This document shows, piece by piece, positions 6,146 through 15,313 of a stretch of DNA of 26,175 nucleotides; the stretch's first letter is position 1; every line of letters starts with the position of its first letter. The notes under the pieces are model-generated. The model saw only the letters and a list, made by a program, of their open reading frames with translations. It was not told where the DNA came from and made no database searches. Where the stretch lies: the NCBI GenBank assembly GCA_009746045.1, contig RPFO01000135.1, forward strand, positions 1 through 26,175, read 5' to 3'. Made by a program: the position numbers and the translations under genes. This DNA is from Mesostigma viride. Taxonomy: Eukaryota; Streptophyta; Mesostigmatophyceae; Mesostigmatales; Mesostigmataceae.

Positions 6146-9100
6146 GTCAGGCCGAGTTGGATTTTGTAGCCGAGCAATGCAAGGAGTTAGAGGATGCCGG
6201 TATCATCAGGCAATCTTCCTCCAGCTATGCCGCTGCCGTTGTCGTTGCGCCCAAGAAGGACGCTATCACCGGGGCATGGACGGGTATGCGCATGGCCACC
6301 GATCTGCGGTTGCTGAATGCACACACACCCGTGGACCGTTACCCCATGCCACGTGTGGATGATGTCCTGGATAAGATATCTCCTCATGTGAAGTTTGTGT
6401 CCTCGCTGGACCTGCGTAGCGGCTTTCATCAGATCGCAGTTGCGCCGGAGGATCAGCGGAAGCTTGCATTCTGGGGGGGCGGCAATTTGTATGAGTGGGT
6501 GCGCATGCCCTTTGGGCACCGCAACGCTAGTGCTGTTTTCCAACGAGCTATGGACAAAGTGCTTGCAGGTCTTCCTTTCGCCGCTTGTTACATTGATGAT
6601 GTAATCGTCTTTAGCGCGACATTTGAGGAGCACCTGGCGCACTTGGAGCAGGTTCGCTTGGCTCTCGAGGAGCATAATATGCGGCTGCACCCTGAGAAGT
6701 GCAAGTTCGCCCAGCGGACCCTCTCATTCCTTGGTCATCAGATTGTGCCGGGTGGCCGGACGCCTGATGCCGCCAAGGTCGAATCCATTGTGCAGGCCGC
6801 CGTACCCACGGATGTCTCAGGGGTGCGGGCGTATTTGGGTTTGGCTGGCTATTACCGAGGTTACATTGAGAACTTCAGCAGCAAGGTGAAGCCCTTGACC
6901 GAGTTACTCAAGAAGGGGTGCGTGTGGGCGTGGGGTCCCGCACAGCAACGCGCCATCGAGACAATCAAGCAGGAGCTCACGTCGGCCCCGATTCTGCGCG
7001 CCCCTGACTATGCTTTGCCGTTTGTGTTATATACCGACTGGTCCAAGGTAGGACTGGGTGCGGTCTTGGCGCAAAAGGATGGTGATGGGCGCGAGCACGT
7101 TATTGCTTATGCTAGTCGCAGCAACAACCCAGCGGAGAGCCGGTATTCTTCCTATGAGGGGGAGGCACTGGCTGTGGTGTGGGCCATCAAGCACTTTCGC
7201 CCGTATTTAGTTGGGCGCGTGTTTACTCTGGTGACAGACCACCAGCCGCTTCAGTGGCTAATGACCAACACCAACCTGACGGGTAAGCTCGCCCGATGGG
7301 CCATGATTATCCAGGAGTACCACATGACCATTGTGCATCGGGCCGGCAAGGACCATGTCAACGCCGATGTGCTATCCCGATACGCCATGCCTACCACTGT
7401 TGACCACACTGGAGCCCGGGCCATGGGTGCCGAGGGCTCGTCGGGTTCTGTGGTCTTTGTGAACGCTGCTGGGTATGCGGCCGACGATGAGGAGGAGGCG
7501 TGGTGGCGCAGTGTCGAGTACTCTGTGGCGGACTTCGGCATCAGCGACGACCCGGTGCGGCCGTCGCCATTCACGCCATCCAAAGCTGTGTGCGCTATGG
7601 AAGAGGGTAGGTCTCTGTCCTTTGACATTGATCCTTCTCTGCAGCAGCTGATCGCTGTGCAGGCTCTCTTAGCGCGTAGCTCTCTTGCTGATTGCTACAC
7701 CGCTGATATCTGGCTAGATGGTCGAGTTTTGGAGCAAGTGCAGGGTGCTGTCTTGACTCCTACTCCAGTCGATTGGACTCCTGCTCAGAAGGCGACGGAG
7801 TTGAACAGGGTGCAGCACAGGGCTGCAACCTATGGTTGGGAAGATGGGGTTTTGTACAAGCTGTTGGGCAAGCGTAGGGTGGTCGTCCCACCGCCTGACA
7901 AGCGCGTTGCTATAGTGCAGGCGTACCACGAGCGGTATGGTCACTTGGGTGGCAATCGCACGCTCAGCCTCGTACGGACCAGCTATTGGTGGAATAACAT
8001 GCGACACACAGTGGCCCAGGTAGTGGCCAGCTGTGTCCCGTGTGCTCGAACCAAGGCTAACTTTAGCGCAGATCATGGTGCCAAGGAGCTGATGTCGCTT
8101 CCCATCAAGGGCTTGTTTTATCGCTGGCACGTCGATCTGTGCGGGCCGTTTCAGGAGAGCCCTGACGGCAACCTCTATGTCATGGTATGCGTGGAGAGCT
8201 TTAGCAAATGGGTTGAGTTGATCCCCATTGCTGACAAGCATGCCGCTACCACAGCGAAGCATTTTGCAGACATCATCACCAGGTTTGGGGCTCCCGCGGA
8301 GGTAGTCACGGACCAGGGTGGTGAGTTCAGGGGTGAGTTCCAGGAGTTGCTGGATGGATGTCTTATTGATCACCGTCGCACTTCTCGGGAGCATCCTCAG
8401 GCCAATGGTTTGGCTGAGAGATTGGTGCAGACCGTCAAGCAGGCGCTGCGCAAGTGGAGCCTGCAGGTGCCGGAGTCGGCCAGGTGGGATCGCGAGTTGG
8501 CATGGATTGCCATGGGTTATCGCATGTCTCCCCAGGAGTCTCTCGCTACCTTCTCCCCGTATTTCCTTCTGTTCGGGCGTAATCCTCTTTTGCCTACGGA
8601 GGCACAGGTTGCGCACCCCGAACCCATGGCCTTCGACAACGCTCAGCAATTTTTGGTTGAGGTGCTGGCCAGGGCAGAGACTTTTAAGAAGGTCATGCCC
8701 ATCGCGATGAACAACTTGTTCATTGCTCAGCACAGGGACTCCCTGCGTTACGCTCAGCGCCGGGGGGGCGCATACATGGCTCGCCAGCTGCGGTTTAGGC
8801 CAGGGCAGTATGTTTTCCTGCGCACTCAGCTGAAGCACACTTTGGATGTGGAGGCGGGGCCCACCATTTTGCGCATTGTGGCTATCAAACCATCGGGAGT
8901 GGCAATTTTGGAGGGCGCCGACGGGAGCCGTACGACAGACAACCTCAGCAATCTCAGTCCCTGCTCACTGCCCAATTTGGTCCACGACCTCCAACCGCAC
9001 ACATCTCGCCGAGTCAAGGACGCCCAGTGTCAGGTTTGTCACCGGGTCGATCAGGCGGAGTCCATGTTATTGTGTGATCAGTGTAACTGTGGTTGGCACA

Positions 9101-9240
9101 TGCAGTGCTTGCAGCCCGTGGTCACCAGCATTCCGGAGGGGGATTGGTTTTGTCCAGTGTGCACCGCTGCGCAGTTTACCTCCCGCAGCTTGACTGCGGT
9201 CACCGCTGCCCTTGTCTTGGTACGATCGCTGTCTTCGTGA
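6121..9240 (+). CDS. pol: Reverse transcriptase - RNase H - integrase - PHD finger polyprotein of element A
   Basis: The frame has no ATG at its start (TTG at 6121 is only where the -1 frame becomes useful), so it is presumably made as a fusion with the upstream frame. RT spans residues ~1-250 with the catalytic YIDD at 157-160. RNase H follows (first Asp306 in TDWS, then EGEAL and TDHQPL). The integrase has an HHCC zinc domain (HERYGHLGGN ... CVPCARTK) and a DDE core: Asp672 (HVDLCGP), Asp731 (TDQGGEF), Glu766 (NGLAERL). A GPY/F-like module lies near residue 910. The C-terminus is a complete PHD finger, C970 to C1014 (CQVC, CDQC, WHMQC, WFCPVC; C4-H-C3), where chromoviruses carry a chromodomain. 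All catalytic residues are present and the frame is intact for 1039 codons, so it may encode active enzyme. PHD fingers commonly read histone H3 tails, suggesting targeted integration (inference). Confidence 0.95.
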   Translation: MFRRQHRLSQAELDFVAEQCKELEDAGIIRQSSSSYAAAVVVAPKKDAITGAWTGMRMATDLRLLNAHTPVDRYPMPRVDDVLDKISPHVKFVSSLDLRSGFHQIAVAPEDQRKLAFWGGGNLYEWVRMPFGHRNASAVFQRAMDKVLAGLPFAACYIDDVIVFSATFEEHLAHLEQVRLALEEHNMRLHPEKCKFAQRTLSFLGHQIVPGGRTPDAAKVESIVQAAVPTDVSGVRAYLGLAGYYRGYIENFSSKVKPLTELLKKGCVWAWGPAQQRAIETIKQELTSAPILRAPDYALPFVLYTDWSKVGLGAVLAQKDGDGREHVIAYASRSNNPAESRYSSYEGEALAVVWAIKHFRPYLVGRVFTLVTDHQPLQWLMTNTNLTGKLARWAMIIQEYHMTIVHRAGKDHVNADVLSRYAMPTTVDHTGARAMGAEGSSGSVVFVNAAGYAADDEEEAWWRSVEYSVADFGISDDPVRPSPFTPSKAVCAMEEGRSLSFDIDPSLQQLIAVQALLARSSLADCYTADIWLDGRVLEQVQGAVLTPTPVDWTPAQKATELNRVQHRAATYGWEDGVLYKLLGKRRVVVPPPDKRVAIVQAYHERYGHLGGNRTLSLVRTSYWWNNMRHTVAQVVASCVPCARTKANFSADHGAKELMSLPIKGLFYRWHVDLCGPFQESPDGNLYVMVCVESFSKWVELIPIADKHAATTAKHFADIITRFGAPAEVVTDQGGEFRGEFQELLDGCLIDHRRTSREHPQANGLAERLVQTVKQALRKWSLQVPESARWDRELAWIAMGYRMSPQESLATFSPYFLLFGRNPLLPTEAQVAHPEPMAFDNAQQFLVEVLARAETFKKVMPIAMNNLFIAQHRDSLRYAQRRGGAYMARQLRFRPGQYVFLRTQLKHTLDVEAGPTILRIVAIKPSGVAILEGADGSRTTDNLSNLSPCSLPNLVHDLQPHTSRRVKDAQCQVCHRVDQAESMLLCDQCNCGWHMQCLQPVVTSIPEGDWFCPVCTAAQFTSRSLTAVTAALVLVRSLSS

Positions 9241-9255
9241 TGGGGCCGGTCGCCA

Positions 9256-9267
9256 GCGAGGGGGGGA
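9256..9267 (+). promoter_or_regulatory. Polypurine tract of element A
   Basis: GCGAGGGGGGGAA lies ~16 bases after the pol stop and directly before the 3' LTR. This is the place and composition expected for the RNase H-resistant primer of plus-strand synthesis. Confidence 0.75.
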
Positions 9268-10548
9268 ATCATGGGACAGGTCCTCGCCCACCCCACAGGG
9301 CATGCAGTTAAGGCAGGCACATCAGCTCAGCTCATTTGGGTTTTACCAAATTAAGCTGAGTGGCCAGCCGCCATGGTGGCGCCGGAGATTGTGGCACGCA
9401 GACGCGACAGCTGTCACGGACGCGCGCTATGTCATCCGGGCGCCCACTATGCACAAGACCGGTGACGTGCGCAAGGAATTTGTCTTCTACGCATTTTCGA
9501 CAAAGGCTAGTGACCGGGGGGGACACTAGCACTTGCAGCATAAGAGCGGACGAAAGTGTACGTGCACGCGCGCCGGGCCAGGCACAGCTGGGCGCGCAGC
9601 ACTGACTTGAGCGGACGGCAGCACAAGTGTGCAGCGTCGAGAGGATCATACGCGTGTTAGTGGACAGCTGGAGCTGAAGCTGGACTGCTGGACTTCAACA
9701 GCGCCGAGGCTATTGACAGGCCAGGTGTCTTTGTGGTGTAGAATAGCGGGTCAACGTTATGAGGACTGGACAGAAAATGGAAAAGGACAATTTGCGGTGC
9801 GGAGCCAGATCGCTGGAATGAATGCGAAATCGCTGGCAGCCCTAAAAAGGGATTTCTTCTAGAAAGGAACGATTAGACGCAATGTTTGCTGGGCCACTCA
9901 CACGCAAGGTGTGAGCGTGCAGATTGTCTGAAGGATATTATGCTTCGACCTTGCTGGACGTGACTCAATGTCGGACATTCCCAGGGACAGAAATGCCGGA
10001 GCCTCTAGGAGATGAGATCGGCAACAGGGTAGCAATTTAGATTTGTCGGGATGCCTTCCTGCTTTTGTTGGCATGTGTGGTAGAAAGCCAGGACGGCAAC
10101 TGGAATGCGGTTTCTATTCGCATGGTTCAGGCAGCAAGATAGTTTTGGCATTCCTGGCTGGACTGACAAGTGTGGCGTGTGTCATGCGTGTGGCATGACG
10201 AATGGTTTGGTTCATAGTCGAAGAGGACTCTCACGCAGCGTGTAGTCTCTTCGAGTCTCTCGTTAGTGGCCTTCGTGTTTCTCCCTTTCCTTGGGAGCAA
10301 GGCCGGTAGCATGTCATGGAGCGCTGCCTAACTGCGGGCTCGTGAGCATGGAGTGCATCGATATTGAGACTATCAACGTGTTGTAATTGTATTAACTTTC
10401 TCAATAAACTCCGCATGTGCGGCTTCATCATCAGACTGTGCAAAGTATGTGTTTTGAAAGCATTATTCTATAGCAGGGGAGGCAATAAGGTGGTTATCAG
10501 GCACGAGGGACAGTTCCTTGTCCTCGGCTGAGAGCCCTCCTTACTTTA
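9268..10548 (+). repeat. 3' LTR of element A
   Basis: About 1281 bp; from 9423 onward it matches the 5' LTR. It starts ATCATGGGACAGG and ends ...CTTTA, so neither end is the usual TG...CA; the exact limits are uncertain by 1-4 bases because both junctions share ATCATGGG. An almost perfect inverted repeat lies near the left end (9326..9339 with 9346..9360). It repeats the self-primer sequence (10242..10256) and AATAAA (10403..10408). Confidence 0.9.
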
Positions 10549-10689
10549 TCATGGGACAGGTCCTCGCCCACCCCACAGGGCATGCAGTTAAGGCAGGCAC
10601 ATCAGCTCAGCTCATTTGGGTTTTACCAAATTAAGCTGAGTGGCCAGCCGCCATGGTGGCGCCGGAGATTGTGGCACGCAGACGCGACA
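10549..10689 (+). repeat. Truncated second copy of LTR A start, head to tail with the 3' LTR
   Basis: These 141 bases are identical to 9269..9409, the first bases of the LTR. They directly follow the end of the full 3' LTR and stop abruptly at GACGCGACA, where antisense gag of element B begins. A GCGACGCGACA also occurs ~50 bases into that gag (about 10740), a possible microhomology. The arrangement could come from a tandem or 2-LTR-circle-like product, from recombination or deletion, or from misassembly. Confidence 0.85.
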
Positions 10690-11993
10690 TTGCGCTCAAT
10701 GCGCTCTAGTAGCTCCTCTACTGTGCGAGGGTACAAGCGCGACGCGACACTCTCACAGTTGAGTATGCCGACCACTGAGGGATCCATGCAGTTGGTGACG
10801 ACGTAGGAGATAAGAACCTCGGTAGCTAGCTCCCACCCATTGTGGTTGCACCACGCCCAGTAGATCTGTACCCACATACGCGTCCATTCATCGATCTCGC
10901 GAGGGTTCATAGTCGCGCGCAGCTTGGGCACTGGTTTAAAGTCAGGCATGGGCGGCGCCTTAAACGCGTCGGCCCGAGGTCCGCCCACTGCGCGATATGG
11001 CGGAACGTTAAAGATCGACAACGAGTCATCTGCCGATGCAGGCGCTGACCTAGTCGCGCTGCGTTGTAGCCAGACAGACGAGGGATGCGCGTAGCCAGGA
11101 TCACTGGGTGCCATGCGACTCAAGTTGAGGTTATTGCCATGCGACACGCTCGGCCGCGCAGGTCCGGCTGCTGGGACATTGCGCGCCGGATGGGACGACG
11201 CGGGCCTAGCCTCATCGTATACCGGCGGTGGAACCCTAGCCTCGTCCTGGGTCCACAGCGATGTCGCATTGGACTGCAGGTCACTGCCAAAAGAAACCCG
11301 TCGACCGCTCGCCCAGGGATGTTGTAATCGTTGGGCACGTTGCGCGTGATAATAGGTCGCGTTCTGACTAAGCGGACCATACATCTGCGACCCGGTCGGC
11401 TGGCTTAGCGGCTGCTGCTGCTGCTGCAACGGCGGAAGCTGCTGCGGCTGCTGCCACTGTTGCTGCGGCGGCGGCGGTGGCTGCTGCTGCTGTACTGGCT
11501 GCTGCTGCCACTGTTGCTGCTGCGGCGGCGGTGGCTGCTGCTGCTGTACTGGATGCTGCTGCCACTGCTGCGACAACGGCTGTTGCTGTTCCGAATGCTG
11601 CTGTGGGGACTGCACTGGGTGCTGCTGCGGCTGCCCGGGCGGGCGTTGCTGCGGCTGCACTGACTGGTGCTGGGCTGCACTCGTGGGATTCGATCTGGGC
11701 CGGGTCTCATCACCTGCCCGTTCCATCAGCTGGTTATACTCAGCCTGCATTCGCTGCGGCTGGTATTCCTCGCTAGTATCCATCCTATCCGCTCCTCGTG
11801 GCCTTCGCGGCTCACGGGAGGTACTAGCCAGCTCACCTGGGTGACCTACAGGACTGCCTTGCTGGTAGGACGAGCCCTGTTGTGATAACTCCTGTACTTG
11901 GTACTCTGGGCTGCCCTGCCTATCCAAGTCTGCACCTCCCCCCTCGGAATGACTCCTAGTTGTGCCGCGTACCTTCTTTTTACCCCGCGGCAT
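10690..11993 (-). pseudogene. gag: Gag of element B, 3' truncated
   Basis: Read right to left from ATG 11993 (MPRGKKKVRG). An upstream in-frame ATG at 12080 only adds a hydrophobic stretch overlapping the leader and is not preferred. About 435 residues of true Gag remain: a basic start, a long Gln/Pro tract (about 11395..11690), the segment RRVSFGSDLQ, then a conserved capsid region (APPMPDFKPVPKLRATM, REIDEWTRMW, WCNHNGWELAT, CMDPSV, LNCESVAS). It stops in VEELLERIERN at the junction with the LTR fragment; the open frame runs on ~22 codons into LTR sequence, which is not Gag. The capsid part is clearly homologous to that of element C (for example CMDPSVVxILNCES in both). The rest of B is missing from the window. 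Confidence 0.85.
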
Positions 11994-12152
11994 GTTTACC
12001 AGTACCACATCCACAAGAGAAGGAAGGAAGGAGAGAGGAAGAAGGAGGAAAATGCCATGCACATGCCCACAAGCAATCAACCAAGCGACTGCCCTACGTT
12101 ATTCTGCTAATGTAGCTATTATATAGTAAGCTATAATTAGTACTCTACTCCT

Positions 12153-12578
12153 CTAGAAACTAGGTGGCTGCCTAGGTGGGGTGCTGACAGTGAGTTGGCT
12201 GAACGTGACGGTGACAGCCTGTGTGTCCCCCGTCCTGCTCTCTACTGTTGCACTATTGGGTGCACAACTACGGCCCCTAGGCATTGGGCGAGTCCTAATC
12301 TCCTGAGGTGGTGCCTCTACGTGCAAGCCTACTGGACGTGTCATGTATTCCTGGATAAACCTATCTGCTTCCCATGCTGTCTTGAATCCCTTAAAGATAG
12401 CCCTATGCCTATCCACTATATAGTTCTTGCAGTCTACCCAGCTGTAGAAAATACCTACTTTCCCTGTGCCTCCATCATGTGCCACAGCATAGTAAAGTTG
12501 CCTAGATACATCACTATCCCAACCCCCAAGTCCATTATTATATCTATTATTATTTCTATTATTACTATCAGCCATCAC
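12153..12578 (-). CDS. Small hybrid-binding-domain protein (RNase H1 N-domain / caulimovirus P6 type), element B
   Basis: 141 codons. After an Asn-rich start, residues 29-75 match the RNase H1 N-terminal hybrid-binding / viroplasmin fold: YYAVAHDG, GIFYSW (42-47), Cys50, then FKGFKTAWEADRF (62-74), the known hallmarks of a domain that grips RNA:DNA hybrids or dsRNA. No catalytic RNase H domain follows. The C-terminus carries AVTVTFSQLT (121-130), shared with the counterpart in element C. It is the first ORF of the element, 159 nt upstream of gag and on the same strand. A role in protecting or handling the RNA:DNA intermediate or particle RNA is inferred. The second Met (codon 2) is an equal start. 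Confidence 0.85.
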   Translation of the reverse strand: MMADSNNRNNNRYNNGLGGWDSDVSRQLYYAVAHDGGTGKVGIFYSWVDCKNYIVDRHRAIFKGFKTAWEADRFIQEYMTRPVGLHVEAPPQEIRTRPMPRGRSCAPNSATVESRTGDTQAVTVTFSQLTVSTPPRQPPSF

Positions 12579-13274
12579 ACACGTTGTCTATTGCCAGCAG
12601 ACAGAGATAGAAAAGAGAAAGGAACCTTTTTACCTCTAGTGTGTGACCTGTCACAGGGGGGGGGATGCCAACTGGCTCTAATCTAATCACTATCACAGAA
12701 ATCAGGAGCTTCGCGCCCCTAATTCCATACAAGAGGGTAGCCTCCGTGATAACTGCCCGCCTTTTCGCAAGGACGAAGCCACGGAAACCACCCTACCAGC
12801 GCCCACAGCTTTCGCAGCCAGGACGCTAGTCACAATACGTCACAGAAACGACAAATTCACAAACAAAACAACAAGGATGGGCGCACATCCTACGCGTGCA
12901 GGTAAGAGAGTCGGAGCAAAGCGGTTGGCTGCAAGCTACTACCACATACTGCATGACAAAACGTACCTTGGCGTTGCGCAGCCGACTTTCCTCCCTAGCT
13001 TGTGGCGCCGATTCCTTGTAGTGGTGCAGAGCCGAGCTCCCCGTCGGTGCCCAGTCGACGGGTGATGCTTCTAAGCCCTACACTTGACCGCCCTTTCAGC
13101 TAGACGATGCCGCCTTTCACCACAGCCAGCTGCCCAGGCTGGCGGGTCGAACTCGGCTTTCTATCTCACTAAATATTGGGCCGGTCCAGCGCAGGCCCTG
13201 CGCTATTAAGAATGCACCTAGCGGCTTAAACACAAGGGCTCTTCGCGAGCACCTGTGGAAAACCTCTAGAACTA
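12579..13274 (-). other. Untranslated leader of element B
   Basis: About 700 bases between the primer-binding site and the first ORF, of a length similar to the leader of element C but with no obvious sequence match to it. No convincing gene is seen. A 9-G run lies at about 12655..12663 (+ strand). Confidence 0.5.
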
Positions 13275-13286
13275 CCTCCGATACCA
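13275..13286 (-). promoter_or_regulatory. Primer-binding site of element B
   Basis: On the minus strand the LTR ends ...GGGACGTAACA, one base (C) follows, then TGGTATCGGAGG. This begins with TGG as expected for pairing with a tRNA CCA end. Its first seven bases match the common initiator-Met tRNA site (TGGTATCAGAGC), with differences beyond. Element C has the same site with one extra T. Confidence 0.7.
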
Positions 13287-13287
13287 G

Positions 13288-14207
13288 TGTTACGTCCCGT
13301 GCCGGACGGTGCGAAAGATTTAATCTAGTATAAGGTGCAGTTTAATAAGCCGGCATAGCCGCGCATCCGCGTACCGCGATAGCAAGCGAAGATCGCAGTA
13401 AATTGACTAACTGAGCAGCGGTTTATCCTCAGCTAGGCCTTATAGCATGATTAATTAATCTAGCTATTAATTAATTAATTAATTAAACTCGTGCTCCCGT
13501 TGGGGAGTCACGGAGCACCGAAGTGCTTTTAATCCCTGTGTGTGCACTACAGGAGAAAGGGCAGAGACCCCCAGTCTCCTTCATGCCAAAGGCATGCCAC
13601 AGCTGCAATCGGGCGCGGCTAGCTAAAAGGACAGGCTAACGATCCGGCAAACTGTGGGTGCAATAAGACCCATGTGAGCATATCATAGCAAGGAGCGTGG
13701 GCAAGTGCTAATCTAGCTATATAACACGGCATGTCATGAGGCAAATGACATCCGGATTAGTGCCCCTTGGTCTGAGAGAGTCGTCAACACTCGTTTCATT
13801 AATCATCAAACCAAAGAGAGAGAGTCCATCGTCCACAGACCAATTTCACCTAGCTGCGCTACCAAGCTGGCAAGTTGGTGTGCAGGCGCGCCGACATGCG
13901 CGCCGATCTTCCAGATACTGCCGTCAAGCCCCAATAGGTTCTGTATGACGTCTAGGGCCGGCCCGGCCCCTAGAAGATCTCGTACTTCTGGCTAGGCCCA
14001 AAATAACTGGTCCGGAACACACAAAGTACCAAATAAACACACAAAGTCCCGAACTTAGGACAAATTCCCAAATAAGTCCCGAATTGAGTCCTATAGCCCG
14101 GCGGACTATGAAAGCGAGCTATCGAAAGTCCCAAACGAATAACAAATGACTTTCGACTTATTTATTGAAGGCATTGTTACGCCCATACAAAGGTCTGGGC
14201 CGTAACA
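13288..14207 (-). repeat. 5' LTR of element B
   Basis: About 920 bp. On the minus strand it starts TGTTACGGCC (at 14207) and ends GGGACGTAACA (at 13288), a TG...CA element. The start resembles that of LTR C (TGTTACG, an inverted inner copy ~33 bases in, CAATG and an AATAAAT shortly after). Only one LTR of B is in the window. It contains an AATT-rich run (13450..13487). The left end is fixed by the PBS, the right end by the TG and the abrupt start of the GGGA array. Confidence 0.8.
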
Positions 14208-14498
14208 GAGGGAGGGAGGGAGGGAGGGAGGGAGGGAGGGAGGGAGGGAGGGAGGGAGGGAGGGAGGGAGGGAGGGAGGGAGGGAGGGAGGGAGGGAGGG
14301 AGGGAGGGAGGGAGGGAGGGAGGGAGGGAGGGAGGGAGGGAGGGAGGGAGGGAGGGAGGGAGGGAGGGAGGGAGGGAGGGAGGGAGGGAGGGAGGGAGGG
14401 AGGGAGGGAGGGAGGAGGGAGGGAGGGAGGGAGGGAGGGAGGGAGGGAGGGAGGGAGGGAGGGAGGGAGGGAGGGAGGGAGGGAGGAGGGAGGGAGGG
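14208..14498 (+). repeat. (GGGA)n microsatellite
   Basis: About 291 bp of pure GGGA repeats, ~72 units, broken only by two GGA units near 14411-14415 and 14484. It begins at the very edge of LTR B. Every open frame across it is a repeat artefact. One strand is all purine and G-rich, so it can form G-quadruplexes or triplex DNA, and its length in the assembly may be unreliable. Confidence 0.97.
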
Positions 14499-15313
14499 CA
14501 GTGTGAGCCAATACGGCAATACGGCAATACGGCAAAACCTCGGCGTATTGCGTATTTCGTATTATACACGTATTATACGCGTATTATACGCCAAGAGCTC
14601 AAAAAGTGTTTTTTTGTTCGGAAAAGTGGCTTTTCAATTAGGATAATATATTCTAAGGTGTTTATCCCATGGGCGTGCCTCTCAAAAACTCTAGCTAATG
14701 TCTCAATCTTGATGAAAAACAATGCAATGCACGTAGAGGTCGCCGTAGCCGTTTGACACTCACTTGGTTGTCTCATCAATTGTATGAAGTGTAATTAATT
14801 AATTAATTAGTTAATTATCACGTGACTGCGTCACGTGGGTGCCAATACAAAGTAGAGGAACCTTCAACCCCTGTACACAATGAGAGGGAGGGAGGGCGCC
14901 CTAGCTTCTCTCACTGCCACCGCCCACCAGTCGGTGGGCAGGCCACATCGAGCGCTCTATATCCACATCACGGGGCCGGGGCGCATCACTGTGGGACAAC
15001 CATTATTAACGATACCAGAGGTAGGCTGAAGCATAGCTGATGCTGTACAAGAAAGGTGAAGTGGGCTCAACGGGCGTCTGCTAAGGCATAAGCAAATGGC
15101 GGCCACGCTGAGCCATGGCTGGGCTAATGTGATTGCGTTCATGCCACTCTAAAACGTTGGGGCTACTCTAAGCCGTTGGGGCTAGATCAGTATACTATAC
15201 TCGAGAAATACATGGCAAGTCATGCTATAATGTAAAAGCTATGTCGATTGCCCTCTTCTAGACAGCTGGCTAGAATCTATTCTGGGGGAGCCCTAGGGGG
15301 CGTCGACAGTTTG
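14499..15313. other. Intergenic spacer with short repeats and palindromes, no gene
   Basis: This is more AT-rich than the flanking elements. It holds AATACGGC three times (14510..14533) followed by several CGTATT/CGTATTATAC units (14542..14591), which are complementary to the first set. There is a (TTAA)n run (14792..14817) next to an inverted repeat CACGTGA-5-TCACGTG (14819..14837), a hairpin GCCCACC-4-GGTGGGC (~14922..14939), and a 19-bp imperfect tandem duplication (15147..15165, 15166..15184). No ORF in it looks coding. Confidence 0.7.

Noticed and set aside
7714-8838. 374-codon minus-strand ORF opposite integrase A
   Set aside because: It lies wholly antisense to the conserved integrase and has no recognisable motif; codon constraint of the sense strand explains it.
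13736-13948. Small plus-strand ORF in LTR B
   Set aside because: It lies inside the LTR, opposite the element's direction, short and without motif.
14208-14498. CRISPR-like array
   Set aside because: It is a simple tetranucleotide repeat without spacers, in a eukaryotic transposon setting.
14106-14569. Long PPSL- and GREG-repeat ORFs on both strands
   Set aside because: They are pure translations of the GGGA microsatellite.
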